Of a stretch of DNA of 64,000 nt, positions 47,007-57,885 are shown in pieces (position 1 is the stretch's first letter; each line of letters opens with the position of its first letter). Both the position numbers and the translations under genes were made by a program. The stretch is from Pseudomonas azotoformans (lineage in GTDB: Bacteria > Pseudomonadota > Gammaproteobacteria > Pseudomonadales > Pseudomonadaceae): NCBI RefSeq assembly GCF_900103345.1, contig NZ_LT629702.1:4402001-4466000 (forward strand). Reading direction: 5' to 3'. The notes under the pieces were generated by a model that saw only the letters and a program-made list of their open reading frames with translations, made no database searches and had not been told where the DNA came from.

Positions 47007-47051
47007 TAACATTCGCATCCGCAGTCAAAACAAGAAATCTGGAGCTCTTGA

Positions 47052-48389
47052 ATGTTTGCTTTCTTTCGTCCTGCCGCACATCAGGCGCCCCTGCCTGAAG
47101 AAAAAATAGACAGCACTTACCGACGCCTGCGCTGGCAGATCTTCGCCGGTATTTTCTTCGGTTACGCCGGGTACTACCTGCTGCGCAAAAACTTCTCCCT
47201 GGCCATGCCCTACTTGATCGACGAGGGTTACACCCGCGGCGAACTGGGCCTGGCGATGTCGGCCATCGCGATTGCCTACGGCCTGTCCAAGTTCCTCATG
47301 GGCCTGGTGTCCGACCGCTCCAACCCACGCTACTTCCTGCCCTTCGGCCTGCTGGTTTCCGCCGGGGTGATGTTCATTTTCGGTTTCGCACCCTGGGCAA
47401 CGTCCAGCGTGACCATGATGTTCATTTTGCTGTTCATCAACGGCTGGGCCCAAGGCATGGGTTGGCCGCCGAGTGGACGCACCATGGTGCACTGGTGGTC
47501 GCAGAAAGAACGTGGCGGCGTGGTGTCGGTGTGGAACGTGGCGCACAACGTCGGCGGCGGCCTGATCGGCCCGCTGTTCCTGCTTGGCATGGCCTGGTTC
47601 AACGACTGGCACGCGGCGTTCTACGTACCGGCCACCGTGGCGTTGCTGGTGGCGGCGTTTGCCTTCATCACCATGCGCGACACCCCGCAATCGGTCGGCC
47701 TGCCGCCAATCGAGCAGTACAAGAACGACTACCCGGAAGGCTACGACGCCAGCCACGAAGATGAATTCAGCGCCAAGGAAATCTTCGTCAAATACGTGCT
47801 GCGCAACAAAATGCTGTGGTACATCGCCTTCGCCAACGTGTTCGTCTACCTGCTGCGCTACGGCGTACTGGACTGGGCACCGACCTATTTGAAAGAAGCC
47901 AAGCATTTCACGGTCGACAAGTCGTCGTGGGCGTACTTCTTCTATGAGTGGGCAGGTATCCCGGGCACGCTGTTGTGCGGCTGGATGTCGGACAAGATCT
48001 TCCGTGGCAACCGTGGCCTGACCGGCATCGTGTTCATGGCGCTGGTGACCGTGGCGACCCTGGTGTACTGGCTCAATCCGCCGGGCAACCCGATGATCGA
48101 CATGATTGCGCTGTTCTCCATCGGCTTCCTGATCTACGGCCCGGTGATGCTGATCGGACTGCAGGCGCTGGAACTGGCACCGAAGAAAGCCGCCGGTACT
48201 GCTGCGGGTTTCACCGGTCTGTTCGGTTACCTGGGCGGTTCAGTGGCGGCCAGTGCGGCCATGGGCTACACCGTCGACCATTTCGGCTGGGACGGCGGTT
48301 TCGTGCTGCTGATCGGCGCGTGCCTGCTGGCAATCGCCTTCCTGATCCCAACGCTGTGGCACACCAACAGCGTCAGCTCGGCGCGTTAA
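47052..48389 (+). CDS. glpT: Glycerol-3-phosphate transporter
   Basis: A 445-residue antiporter of the major facilitator superfamily, exchanging external glycerol-3-phosphate for phosphate. Twelve membrane segments are visible. GlpT/UhpT motifs include [20 protein letters not shown] with its substrate-binding Arg-Lys, [39 protein letters not shown] and [24 protein letters not shown] sequence in the second half. GGAG lies nine bases before the ATG. The stop overlaps the convergent chaC stop by four bases. Confidence 0.95.
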   Translation: MFAFFRPAAHQAPLPEEKIDSTYRRLRWQIFAGIFFGYAGYYLLRKNFSLAMPYLIDEGYTRGELGLAMSAIAIAYGLSKFLMGLVSDRSNPRYFLPFGLLVSAGVMFIFGFAPWATSSVTMMFILLFINGWAQGMGWPPSGRTMVHWWSQKERGGVVSVWNVAHNVGGGLIGPLFLLGMAWFNDWHAAFYVPATVALLVAAFAFITMRDTPQSVGLPPIEQYKNDYPEGYDASHEDEFSAKEIFVKYVLRNKMLWYIAFANVFVYLLRYGVLDWAPTYLKEAKHFTVDKSSWAYFFYEWAGIPGTLLCGWMSDKIFRGNRGLTGIVFMALVTVATLVYWLNPPGNPMIDMIALFSIGFLIYGPVMLIGLQALELAPKKAAGTAAGFTGLFGYLGGSVAASAAMGYTVDHFGWDGGFVLLIGACLLAIAFLIPTLWHTNSVSSAR

Positions 48390-49039
48390 CCGCCCGGGCA
48401 ACCCTTTGCACAACGCTTGAGCCGCGCCTCCAGGTTCTTATCTGGCATGGCGTGGCTACGCAGGGCGTTGACGGTCTGCTCGACATAATCGCGAGTGGTG
48501 CCGTAACGCCCGCAAGCGCTTTGCAGCACATGGTTCAGCACGATATCGGGCAAGTTGCCGGCGTAGCTGGGCAAGTGCCGCTCCAACACAAACCCCAGCG
48601 CCTGTACGGTACTGCCATCTTCCAGACGGCAGCTGAGCCAGTGTGGCCGGTAGGACGGGTAAGGCATCTCGCGCTGCCAAAGGGCGTACAGCGAGGCTTC
48701 CAGCTGATCTTCCGGCAAACGGTAGGCAAACCCGCTGCAGGAGCCCCCACGATCCAAGCCAAAGACCAGCCCCGGCAGCTCCGGCGTACCCCGATGCTCA
48801 TGGGACCACAGGTACAGGCCCCGGTGATAACCGTGGACCCGTGCCCGCACCCGCTCGGTCGAGGAGCATTCAGGACGCCAGATCAGCGAACCGTAAGCGA
48901 ATAACCAGACCGGCCCACCCTTATGCCGCGCCATGGTGGCCTGCATCGAGCTCATCAACTGTTCGTGAGTGAGTTGCGGCCCAAGATCGAGCCGCGGAGG
49001 GTAAGCCAATTGCAAAAGATCGGATTCAATAACGGTCAT
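48386..49039 (-). CDS. chaC: ChaC-type gamma-glutamylcyclotransferase
   Basis: A 217-residue enzyme of the ChaC family, which splits glutathione into 5-oxoproline and Cys-Gly. The substrate-binding loop is [33 protein letters not shown] and [20 protein letters not shown] follow, the family's next conserved blocks, including the likely catalytic Glu after them. Cysteines near the C-terminus are not conserved to my knowledge. It is convergent with glpT and ends within that gene's stop codon. Confidence 0.9.
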   Translation of the reverse strand: MTVIESDLLQLAYPPRLDLGPQLTHEQLMSSMQATMARHKGGPVWLFAYGSLIWRPECSSTERVRARVHGYHRGLYLWSHEHRGTPELPGLVFGLDRGGSCSGFAYRLPEDQLEASLYALWQREMPYPSYRPHWLSCRLEDGSTVQALGFVLERHLPSYAGNLPDIVLNHVLQSACGRYGTTRDYVEQTVNALRSHAMPDKNLEARLKRCAKGCPGG

Positions 49040-49065
49040 GGCAAATCGCTTAGGTCTCCTGTGCT

Positions 49066-51453
49066 TTACCAGTTGTAGGCAACTTTACCGTAATAGAACG
49101 CACCGCTGTAACCGTACGGCGAAAAAGTGCTATAGGCCAAATTGCCACCGCTGCTGGCGAACGCGTTGACCTTCTCCGGGTATTTATCGGTGACGTTGTC
49201 GCCGCCCAGGGTGAAGGTCCAGTTCTTCAGCTTGTAGTCCGCCGACAGATCCAGCACCCAGGCCGCCTTGAAGGTCTGGTCGTTGACCTTGTCTGCCTGG
49301 TAGCTGGTGAATTCACCATAGCGCACCAGGTTGCTGTGCAGCGCCCAATTGCCGAATGTGAAGTCGTTACCCAGGCTCAGCTTGTGCTCAGGCGTGGTAT
49401 CGCCCAACAAACCGCTCTTCTCGCGACGGTCTACCCGCACCAGGTTGGCACCCAGGCTATCGAGGATGGCCGGGTTGGGCTTCACGTCCGTCACCCGGGT
49501 GTGGTTGTAGTTGTAGCCTACGGTGCTGTTCCAACGGATGCCGTTATCGAACTGATAGCGATAGTTGGCCACCAGGTCGACGCCGTCGGTGCTGGTGTCG
49601 GTGGCATTGGTGAAGTAGCGGGCGGTGGTGTAGTTGATGTTGCCGACACCGTTGGCACGCAGATAGGCCTGGGTGGCCGGGTCCAGGTTGAGGTTGGACG
49701 ACAGGCTGATACGGTCGCGGATATCGATGCGATACACGTCCACCGTCACTGTCAGGTCGTCGGCAGGCTCCAGTACCAGGCCAAGGCTATAGTTGCGCGA
49801 CTTCTCGGCCTTGAGGTCTTCGGCGCCCAGCAGGCGGGCCACCTGGCTCGACGCCGGGAAAGTACCGGCCTCGCGGATGTCGCTGCCGATCAACTGCGAT
49901 GAGGTGAACGCAAAGTTCTGCTGCGCCAGGGACGGTGCGCGGAAGCCGTTGGAGATACTGCCGCGCAAGGCCACCTGCGGGGTGAAGTCGTAACGGGCCG
50001 ACAGCGAACCGCTGACGTTGGAACCGAAGTCACTGTAATCCTCATGCCGCACGGCGGCCGATGCGCTGAGCTTTTCGGTGAAGTTGGTTTCCAGGTCCAG
50101 GTACTGGGCCCAGTTGTGGCGCGAACTGCTGCCGGCGTCGGCATCACGGAAGCCGCCGAGGCCCGAGCTGCCGGTCTGGTAGTAGGACGCCGGTTCACCC
50201 GCTTCAATCTCATAACCCTGGCGCAGGTATTCACCGCCAAAGGCCACGGAGACCGGGTATGGCAGGAAGCCCACGTCGAACTCACGGGACAGGTCGAGGC
50301 TGACTTGCTTTTGGTCGTTGCTCAGGGTGCCGTTGTCGAACTTGCGCGGCGTGGCCAGGCCCAGGGAGGTGTTGATGGTTTCGGTGCTCAACTCGTACTG
50401 GTTCTTGCCGTAGTTGGCCGAGAGGTCGTAGTGCCAGTCGTAGGCCAGCAGCCCACGCAGGCCCACCACCAGCGAGGTGTCCTCCAGGTTGCCCTTGATC
50501 AACGGCAGGTAGCCGTTGGGGTTGAGTGCCGCAATGTTGTTGGAAGCGTTGCTCGCCCGGTAGAACGCCGCCGTCTCACCGCGCCGCTTGCTGTAGCCGC
50601 CGAAGGTGTAGAACTCGGCGGCATCGTTGACCGAATATTCCGAGTTGAACTGTAACTTGCCTTCATTGGTGGCCGGTTCGCCCTGGCGGAACACGCGCTG
50701 GCCGTAGGTGGTGGAGCCGACACTGGCTGGGCGGTAATCATTGCCGGCACGGTTGGTGTAATCGTTATCGGCACCTTCGGCCGAGAGGTTGATGAAGCCG
50801 TTATCGCCCAATGCCAGGCCGGTATTGCCGCTGACATTACGCTGGATACCGTCGCCCTTCTTGTATTCGCCGAACTTGGTGGAGATCGAGCCGCCATGGT
50901 CGGCGTGCTTGAGGATCACGTTGATCACCCCGGCAATGGCGTCCGAGCCGTAGCGCGCCGAAGCGCCATCGCGCAGCACCTCGATATGGTCTACCGCCGA
51001 CAGCGGGATCGCGTTCAGGTCCGCCGGCGCCGAGCCACGCCCTACCGCACCGCCCAGGTTGACGAACGCGCTGGTATGGCGACGCTTGCCGTTGACCAGC
51101 ACCAGCACCTGGTCCGGCGACAGGCCACGCAACTGCGCAGGACGCACCAACTCAGCACCGTCCACCAGGCTCGGGCGCGGGAAGTTGATCGACGGAATCA
51201 GCCGCGCCAGCACTGCGCCCAGCTCATCGGAGCCGGTGCTGCGCAGGGTATCGCCGGAAATCACATCGATGGGTGACAGCGAAGCACTGGCCGTACGCTC
51301 CTGGGCGCGGGTGCCGGTGACGATCACGGTGTCGAGCTTGGGTGTATCGGTGGCGGACGTTTCGGCCGCGAAGACAGGATTGAAACCCACGGCGGTCAGC
51401 AAATTGGCCGACAAAATCGCCGTGTACAACGCGTGTTGCTTGTAGCTCCCCAT
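49066..51453 (-). CDS. TonB-dependent outer-membrane receptor
   Basis: A 795-residue receptor. A long signal peptide (about 1-30) precedes a TonB-box-like LDTVIVTGT. The plug domain contains IDVISGDTLRSTGSDELGAV, QLRGLSPDQVLVLVNGKRRH and VDHIEVLRDGASARYGSDAI; the 22-strand barrel follows and ends FYYGKVAYNW with the terminal aromatic. The plug looks like the vitamin/iron-complex group without an N-terminal signalling domain, so no anti-sigma partner is implied. There is no transporter or Fur box that I recognise beside it; ligand unknown. Confidence 0.92.
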   Translation of the reverse strand: MGSYKQHALYTAILSANLLTAVGFNPVFAAETSATDTPKLDTVIVTGTRAQERTASASLSPIDVISGDTLRSTGSDELGAVLARLIPSINFPRPSLVDGAELVRPAQLRGLSPDQVLVLVNGKRRHTSAFVNLGGAVGRGSAPADLNAIPLSAVDHIEVLRDGASARYGSDAIAGVINVILKHADHGGSISTKFGEYKKGDGIQRNVSGNTGLALGDNGFINLSAEGADNDYTNRAGNDYRPASVGSTTYGQRVFRQGEPATNEGKLQFNSEYSVNDAAEFYTFGGYSKRRGETAAFYRASNASNNIAALNPNGYLPLIKGNLEDTSLVVGLRGLLAYDWHYDLSANYGKNQYELSTETINTSLGLATPRKFDNGTLSNDQKQVSLDLSREFDVGFLPYPVSVAFGGEYLRQGYEIEAGEPASYYQTGSSGLGGFRDADAGSSSRHNWAQYLDLETNFTEKLSASAAVRHEDYSDFGSNVSGSLSARYDFTPQVALRGSISNGFRAPSLAQQNFAFTSSQLIGSDIREAGTFPASSQVARLLGAEDLKAEKSRNYSLGLVLEPADDLTVTVDVYRIDIRDRISLSSNLNLDPATQAYLRANGVGNINYTTARYFTNATDTSTDGVDLVANYRYQFDNGIRWNSTVGYNYNHTRVTDVKPNPAILDSLGANLVRVDRREKSGLLGDTTPEHKLSLGNDFTFGNWALHSNLVRYGEFTSYQADKVNDQTFKAAWVLDLSADYKLKNWTFTLGGDNVTDKYPEKVNAFASSGGNLAYSTFSPYGYSGAFYYGKVAYNW

Positions 51454-51781
51454 ACCGCTCCCCTTTGAATCAAAAACCAGAACGTCGTGCTCTGAGTTCG
51501 TACGATCGATCCGGCTGGCGGGCGGTGGCGGTCAGTGATTGGTGGTTGTGAAAGAGTCGGTAGTCCGTTGCGATATAGCTTAAGGATATTTATGTAACAA
51601 ATTAAATACCTTTAAAGCATAAGCGATTGCATAAGCAAACTCGCCCATTCGTCAGGATTGCGCGTCTCAATCCCGGTAGTTTCAGCCCCGGTTCAGCCTG
51701 GGAACGTGCCAAACCGTCAAAATGTCGCCCACCTTATGACCCACTTAGCCGAGCATCAAACCGACTATCGAGGTCGCACCC
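51454..51781. promoter_or_regulatory. Divergent region upstream of the TonB receptor and the PagP-like gene
   Basis: A 328-base gap between divergent genes with an A/T-rich patch (about 51575-51625). I see no Fur box, no clear -35/-10 pair and no small gene. Confidence 0.4.
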
Positions 51782-52264
51782 ATGAAGAAATTCCAACTGC
51801 CTGGCCTGCTGTTCCTGGCCCAGGCCACCACCGCACTGGCGGGCGAAACACCGGCCACCGAGGACGACAAAGGTTTCTGGTACGCGCAGACCAGCGTCTA
51901 CACCCGGCACTTTGCGCCGGACCCGGACCACAACAACAACCAGGACCTGATCGGCCTGGAGCGCAATGAAGCCTCAGGTTTTGTGTATGGCGGGGCGACG
52001 TTTCGCAACTCGTTCAGCCAGCGCTCGTACTACGCGTACGCGGGTAAACGCTACGACATGGCCGACTATCCGGTGTATTTGAAACTGACGGGCGGGGCGA
52101 TCCAGGGCTATCGCGGCAAGTACCGCGACAAGATCCCATTGAACCGTTTCGGCGTGGCGCCGGTGATCATTCCGTCGGTGGGCACGCATTACGGGCCAGT
52201 GGCGGCGGAATTGGTGTTGCTGGGGTTCAACGCAGCGATGGTGACGACCGGCGTACGTTTTTGA
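51782..52264 (+). CDS. PagP-like small outer-membrane barrel protein
   Basis: A 160-residue exported protein: signal peptide about 1-20 (ending LALA-like ALA), then a mature chain that can be laid on E. coli PagP. Points of likeness are His43 in YTRHFAP, FRNS at 74-77 where PagP has FKDS, the RFGVAPVIIPSVGTHYGPV stretch matching PagP's IPLPVLLPLASVGYGPV, and an ending in Phe. PagP uses His, Asp and Ser to move palmitate onto lipid A; here the Asp position is Asn76, so activity is uncertain. Similar Pseudomonas proteins are often labelled glycerol-3-phosphate transporter, which the sequence does not support. Confidence 0.62.
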   Translation: MKKFQLPGLLFLAQATTALAGETPATEDDKGFWYAQTSVYTRHFAPDPDHNNNQDLIGLERNEASGFVYGGATFRNSFSQRSYYAYAGKRYDMADYPVYLKLTGGAIQGYRGKYRDKIPLNRFGVAPVIIPSVGTHYGPVAAELVLLGFNAAMVTTGVRF

Positions 52265-52267
52265 CTC

Positions 52268-52400
52268 TGTGGTGAGCAGGCTTGCCCTGCGTTGGGCTGC
52301 GAAGCAGCCCCACACCAGACGACTCGCTTTAACTGAAACTGCGCGGTGCCTTTACTGGGGCTGCTTCGCAGCCCAACGCAGGACAAGCCTGCTCACTACA
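52268..52400. repeat. REPIN, GGTGAGCAGGCTTGCCCTGCG class
   Basis: Arms 52268-52311 and 52357-52400, about 44 bases each, a variant of the class at 45107-45240. It fills the convergent gap after the PagP-like gene. Confidence 0.9.
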
Positions 52401-52421
52401 AGAGCATTCCCAGTAGGCCTC

Positions 52422-53387
52422 TCAGCGTGGCGCATAGGCAAACACGTCGGCGCGCATCTGGTGCGCATCCATGCCGGCTTCGACCAACGCATCCAAGGTG
52501 CCATAGATCATTGCCGGCGAGCCGCTGGCGTAGACGTGCACCGACTTGAGGTCGGCAATGTCTTCGCACACCGCTTCATGCAACAACCCGCAGCGCCCTT
52601 CCCAACCGCACAGGTCGCTGACGACTTTGTGCAAAAACAGGTTGGGCAGTTGCAACCACTGGTCCCAGTGTTCGATCTCGTAGAAATCTTCCGGGCGGCG
52701 CACGCCCCAGTACAGGTGCACCGGGTGCTTGAAGCCGGAGGCGCGGCAGTGTTCGATCAGGCTGTGCATCTGCGCCATGCCGGTGCCGGCGGCGATCAAC
52801 ACCAGCGGCCCGTCAGGCAACTCGGCCAGGTGGGTATCACCAAACGGCAGCTCCACACGGGCCATCTGGTTGCGTTGCAGTTGCGCAAGCAAAGTGCGGG
52901 CACTGTCCTCGCGGGCCAGCACATGCAACTCCAGCTCACGTCCGGCATGAGGCGCCGACGCCAGGGAGAATGCGGATTTCTCGCCGTTCTCCCGCTCGAT
53001 CATCAGGTACTGGCCGGCGTGGTAACGCACCGCCTTGCCAGCCGGCGCACGCAGGCGCACACGCCACACGTCGCCACCGACCTCTACGCATTCACTCAAT
53101 TGGCACGACAGCTTGCGCAACGGCAACTCTCCCGGCGCCAGCACGCCATCCCACAACACAACGCAATCTTCCAGCGGCTCGGCAATGCAGGTGTAGAACT
53201 CACCGTGATCTCGCACTTCACCGGCCTGCTGCACGCGGCCTTCCACCAACAGCGCGGCGCACACATGGCACACGCCGTTGCGGCAGGCTTGAGGGCATTC
53301 GTAACCGAGGCGACGCGCGCCTTCGAGGATTCGCTCGCCAGGGACCAGTTCCAGCACGGCGCCGGAAGGTTGCAGGGTTACACGCAT
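52422..53387 (-). CDS. Ferredoxin-FAD/NAD reductase (CDP-6-deoxyglucoseen reductase-like)
   Basis: A 321-residue electron-transfer protein with three parts: an N-terminal [2Fe-2S] domain (about 1-90) with the cysteine pattern CRNGVCHVC and a fourth cysteine in FYTCIAEP; an FAD domain with AGQYLMIERENGEKSAFSLA; and an NAD(P) domain with PLVLIAAGTGMAQMHSLIEH. Databases tend to name it CDP-6-deoxy-delta-3,4-glucoseen reductase, but it is also close to Fre/UbiB-type flavin reductases. Its ATG shares one base with the ubiD stop, so the two are tightly coupled, which suggests a function linked to UbiD or its prenyl-FMN cofactor rather than deoxysugars. Confidence 0.85.
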   Translation of the reverse strand: MRVTLQPSGAVLELVPGERILEGARRLGYECPQACRNGVCHVCAALLVEGRVQQAGEVRDHGEFYTCIAEPLEDCVVLWDGVLAPGELPLRKLSCQLSECVEVGGDVWRVRLRAPAGKAVRYHAGQYLMIERENGEKSAFSLASAPHAGRELELHVLAREDSARTLLAQLQRNQMARVELPFGDTHLAELPDGPLVLIAAGTGMAQMHSLIEHCRASGFKHPVHLYWGVRRPEDFYEIEHWDQWLQLPNLFLHKVVSDLCGWEGRCGLLHEAVCEDIADLKSVHVYASGSPAMIYGTLDALVEAGMDAHQMRADVFAYAPR

Positions 53388-54853
53388 CAATCTATTCCCA
53401 ATTCTTTCCAGATCGCATCGACACGGGCGGTGACGGCTTCATCCTTGACGATCACCCGGCCCCACTCGCGGGTTGTTTCGCCCGGCCATTTGTGGGTGGC
53501 ATCCAGGCCCATCTTCGAACCCAGGCCCGACACTGGCGACGCGAAGTCGAGGTAGTCGATCGGCGTGTTGTCGATCATCACCGTGTCGCGCTTGGGGTCC
53601 ATGCGCGTGGTGATGGCCCAGATCACGTCGTTCCAGTCGCGGGCGTTGATGTCGTCGTCGGTGACAATAACGAACTTGGTGTACATGAACTGTCGCAAAA
53701 ACGACCACACACCGAGCATTACCCGCTTGGCATGGCCTGGGTACGACTTCTTCATGGTCACGATGGCCATGCGGTACGAGCAGCCTTCCGGCGGCAGGTA
53801 GAAGTCGGTGATCTCAGGGAATTGTTTCTGCAGGATCGGCACGAACACTTCGTTGAGCGCCACGCCGAGAATCGCCGGCTCATCCGGCGGCCGGCCGGTG
53901 TAGGTGCTGTGGTAGATCGGTTTGATCCGATGGGTGATGCGCTCGACGGTGAAGACCGGGAAACTGTCGACTTCGTTGTAGTAGCCGGTGTGGTCGCCGT
54001 AAGGGCCTTCATCGGCCATTTCACCCGGATGAATCACGCCTTCAAGGATGATTTCGGCAGTGGCCGGCACTTGCAGGTCGTTGCCACGGCATTTCACCAG
54101 CTCGGTGCGGTTACCGCGCAGCAGACCGGCGAAGGCGTATTCGGACAGGCTGTCGGGCACTGGGGTCACGGCACCGAGGATGGTGGCGGGGTCGGCGCCC
54201 AGGGCCACGGAGACCGGGAACGGTTTGCCGGGGTGCTTCTCGCACCACTCACGGAAGTCCAGCGCGCCGCCACGATGGCTCAGCCAGCGCATGATGACCT
54301 TGTTGCGGCCGATCACTTGCTGGCGGTAGATACCGAGGTTCTGACGGTCCTTGTTCGGGCCTTTGGTGACGGTCAGGCCCCAGGTGATCAGCGGGCCGAC
54401 GTCGCCGGGCCAGCAGGTCTGCACCGGCAGCATGGCGAGATCGACGTCATCGCCTTCGATGACCACTTCCTGGCACACCGCGTCCTTGACCACTTTGGGG
54501 GCCATGGCAATGATCTTGCGGAAGATCGGCAGCTTCGACCAGGCGTCCTTCAGCCCCTTGGGCGGCTCGGGTTCCTTGAGGAAGGCCAGCAGCTTGCCGA
54601 TCTCGCGCAATTCGCTGACCGACTCGGCGCCCATGCCAAAAGCCACACGCTCGGGCGTACCGAACAGGTTGCCGAGCACCGGGATATCGAAGCCGGTCGG
54701 GTTCTCGAACAGCAGCGCCGGGCCCTTGTTGCGCAGGGTACGGTCGCAAATCTCAGTCATTTCCAGCACCGGGGAAATCGGCATCTGGATACGTTTCAAC
54801 TCTCCGCGCTGCTCAAGTTGCTGCACGAAATCCCGAAGATCCTTGAATTTCAT
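53387..54853 (-). CDS. ubiD: 4-hydroxy-3-polyprenylbenzoate decarboxylase
   Basis: A 488-residue prenyl-FMN-dependent decarboxylase of ubiquinone synthesis. Conserved parts are [80 protein letters not shown] with the catalytic Glu-Arg region nearby, and [20 protein letters not shown] [20 protein letters not shown]. The ATG at 54851-54853 matches the E. coli N-terminus; a GTG four codons upstream is an alternative. It overlaps the ferredoxin reductase gene by one base. Confidence 0.94.
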   Translation of the reverse strand: MKFKDLRDFVQQLEQRGELKRIQMPISPVLEMTEICDRTLRNKGPALLFENPTGFDIPVLGNLFGTPERVAFGMGAESVSELREIGKLLAFLKEPEPPKGLKDAWSKLPIFRKIIAMAPKVVKDAVCQEVVIEGDDVDLAMLPVQTCWPGDVGPLITWGLTVTKGPNKDRQNLGIYRQQVIGRNKVIMRWLSHRGGALDFREWCEKHPGKPFPVSVALGADPATILGAVTPVPDSLSEYAFAGLLRGNRTELVKCRGNDLQVPATAEIILEGVIHPGEMADEGPYGDHTGYYNEVDSFPVFTVERITHRIKPIYHSTYTGRPPDEPAILGVALNEVFVPILQKQFPEITDFYLPPEGCSYRMAIVTMKKSYPGHAKRVMLGVWSFLRQFMYTKFVIVTDDDINARDWNDVIWAITTRMDPKRDTVMIDNTPIDYLDFASPVSGLGSKMGLDATHKWPGETTREWGRVIVKDEAVTARVDAIWKELGID

Positions 54854-54936
54854 TAACCATGCCACCCGTAAAATAGGCGTACATCCTACCTGCTCCAGGG
54901 TGTGTTTGCCTGCCAGCAGCGCTTAAAAAACGGGCA

Positions 54937-54965
54937 CAAAAAAATGGCGCCCCTGGGGGCGCCAT
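54937..54965 (-). terminator. Terminator after rho
   Basis: On the minus strand ATGGCGCCCC pairs with GGGGCGCCAT in an almost loopless hairpin, followed by seven T residues, 24 bases after the rho stop codon. Confidence 0.9.
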
Positions 54966-54988
54966 TCTTCAGGACCTGAAACGTCGTA

Positions 54989-56248
<1,260 letters not shown>

Positions 56249-56444
56249 ATAGGAATGACGTAATCATTTATGGAGGGGGGAAATTAAGCTTTTGGCTTAA
56301 TGAGGCCGCGCCGCAGAGAAGGCGACAGGATCGCGTACTAATCGAAAAGGAATGCGTCGGCGACGGCTTGCAGGGGGCAGTGGAGAAACCAGTGCGGGGC
56401 CGAATGTACCACCTGAGTTTCGGAGCGTCTAGCCCTGTTTCACG
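56249..56444 (-). promoter_or_regulatory. rho leader region
   Basis: About 196 bases between the trxA terminator and the rho start codon. No open frame or strong hairpin is evident. Leaders of this kind in other bacteria carry sites for autogenous control by Rho; nothing here proves it. Confidence 0.4.
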
Positions 56445-56475
56445 AAAAAGCCCCGCTATTTTGCGGGGCTTTTTT
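56445..56475 (-). terminator. Terminator after trxA
   Basis: Stem AAAAAGCCCCGC/GCGGGGCTTTTT with a six-base loop and flanking A/T runs, 9 bases after the trxA stop. It separates trxA from rho. Confidence 0.92.
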
Positions 56476-56483
56476 GACGACGC

Positions 56484-56813
56484 TTAGATGTTCGCGTCGA
56501 GGAAAGCTTGGAGCTGAGACTTCGACAGCGCGCCTACTTTGGTCGCTTCGACGTTGCCGTTCTTGAACAGCATCAGGGTCGGGATACCACGCACGCCGTG
56601 CTTGGCCGGGGTTTCCTGGTTGTCGTCGATGTTCAGCTTGGCAATGGTCAGCTTGCCTTCGTAGGTGGTCGCAATGTCGTCCAGGACTGGAGCGATCATT
56701 TTGCAAGGGCCGCACCATTCAGCCCAGTAGTCAACCAGCACCGGGCCTTGAGCCTTGAGTACTTCGGCCTCAAAGGTCGCGTCGGTGACGTGCTTGATAA
56801 GATCGTTGCTCAT
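56484..56813 (-). CDS. trxA: Thioredoxin 1
   Basis: A 109-residue cytoplasmic disulfide reductase. The active site is WCGPC with cysteines 34 and 37, within [20 protein letters not shown]; the cis-proline lies in [11 protein letters not shown]. The ATG at 56811-56813 gives the normal thioredoxin length; the open frame runs 14 codons further upstream. It stands directly upstream of rho as in many gammaproteobacteria, with its own terminator. Confidence 0.97.
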   Translation of the reverse strand: MSNDLIKHVTDATFEAEVLKAQGPVLVDYWAEWCGPCKMIAPVLDDIATTYEGKLTIAKLNIDDNQETPAKHGVRGIPTLMLFKNGNVEATKVGALSKSQLQAFLDANI

Positions 56814-56934
56814 GGATGTCTCCGGATTGTAAGCAAAAAAAACGTGGCCCATCATAGCTGCCCTTCCCCCGTTCAGGAAGCCGCCTCTGATTGAGTCTTC
56901 CTATGATGACCCATGAGTTTGGGTATAGCCCAAC

Positions 56935-57630
56935 TCAGGGAGTGACGGGGGTCACGAAGGCAATGCCGGTGCGCAACGCCGCATTGCGCACGTGTTCCTG
57001 CATGGTTTTCTGCGCCGCCGCACTGGCGCGCCGGGCCAGGGCGCGCAGAATCCGACGATGCTCCTGCCAGGTCTCCATGGCCCGTTCCGGTCGGATGAAC
57101 GGTAGCTTCTGGCTCTCCAGAAAAACCTCGGCACTCGCGCTCAGGATGCTCACCATCGCCTGGTTGCCACTGGCGAGCAGGATGCGCTGGTGAAATTCGA
57201 AGTCGAGCCGGGCCGCGGCTTCGAAGTCGCTGGCCTTGAGGACCTTGCGCATGGCCTCGACATTGTCTTCCAGGCTGTCCAACTCATCGATGCTCAGCGT
57301 CACCGCCGCCAACCCCGCTGCAAAACCTTCCAGGGCATAGCGCAACTGGAAGATATCCAGTGGCGTGGCCTGTGCCGCAAAGGGCCAGGCGAACCCTGGC
57401 GACTCCTCGACCGCCTGCACGAACACGCCCTTGCCCGGCTGCACACTGACCACACCCAACGCGCTGAGGGACGACATTGCCTCACGCAACGACGCTCGGC
57501 TCACCCCCAACTGCACCGCCAGATGCCGTTGCGACGGCAACGCATCGCCCGGTCCGAAGCCTTGCTCCTTGATCAGTTTGCGGATGGCCTGCAGGGCCGC
57601 TTCCGGTACGGCTTGGGCGATGGAATTCAT
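56935..57630 (-). CDS. GntR-family (FadR subfamily) transcriptional regulator
   Basis: A 231-residue regulator. The winged helix (about 10-75) has GDALPSQRHLAVQLGVSRAS and LREAMSSLSALGVVSVQPGKG; the C-terminal FCD effector domain has ALEGFAAGLAAVTLSIDELD and DFEFHQRILLASGNQAMVSI, where FadR-like proteins hold a metal that binds an acidic ligand. The ATG (57628-57630) is preceded by GAG eight bases upstream. It diverges from an amino acid ABC importer; a GACCAGTCCGACCA stretch at 57765-57779 in the gap is reminiscent of half-sites of this family but is not a clean palindrome. Confidence 0.88.
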   Translation of the reverse strand: MNSIAQAVPEAALQAIRKLIKEQGFGPGDALPSQRHLAVQLGVSRASLREAMSSLSALGVVSVQPGKGVFVQAVEESPGFAWPFAAQATPLDIFQLRYALEGFAAGLAAVTLSIDELDSLEDNVEAMRKVLKASDFEAAARLDFEFHQRILLASGNQAMVSILSASAEVFLESQKLPFIRPERAMETWQEHRRILRALARRASAAAQKTMQEHVRNAALRTGIAFVTPVTP

Positions 57631-57885
57631 AAAAAACTCAAGGTTCCAGTCAACTGAGTGGCTAGTTGTAAAGCTATTCGTGGCAGGCGGCAAGCCACGC
57701 CCCAAAGGGGCTCGCGAGGTTTTGCCGACGCTCGAAAACAGTGCGCAAAGCCCAGGCACTGTTCAGACCAGTCCGACCACCACAGCTCAACAAATACCGG
57801 CCCTGCAGACAATTCGGAGGGTGATGGCATGGGCTGTGCACTGGGCAAATCCAGAAAACCCCTTCGCCCTTCTCGGAGAGTTGCC

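Noticed and set aside
8545..52402. Spaced palindromes as possible CRISPR or attachment sites
   Set aside because: They are pairs or singles of known REP-like type scattered over the window, not regular arrays, with no integrase or cas gene.
57765..57779. Operator of the GntR-type regulator
   Set aside because: GACCAGTCCGACCA shows direct rather than inverted symmetry, so it does not meet the usual FadR-type pattern.
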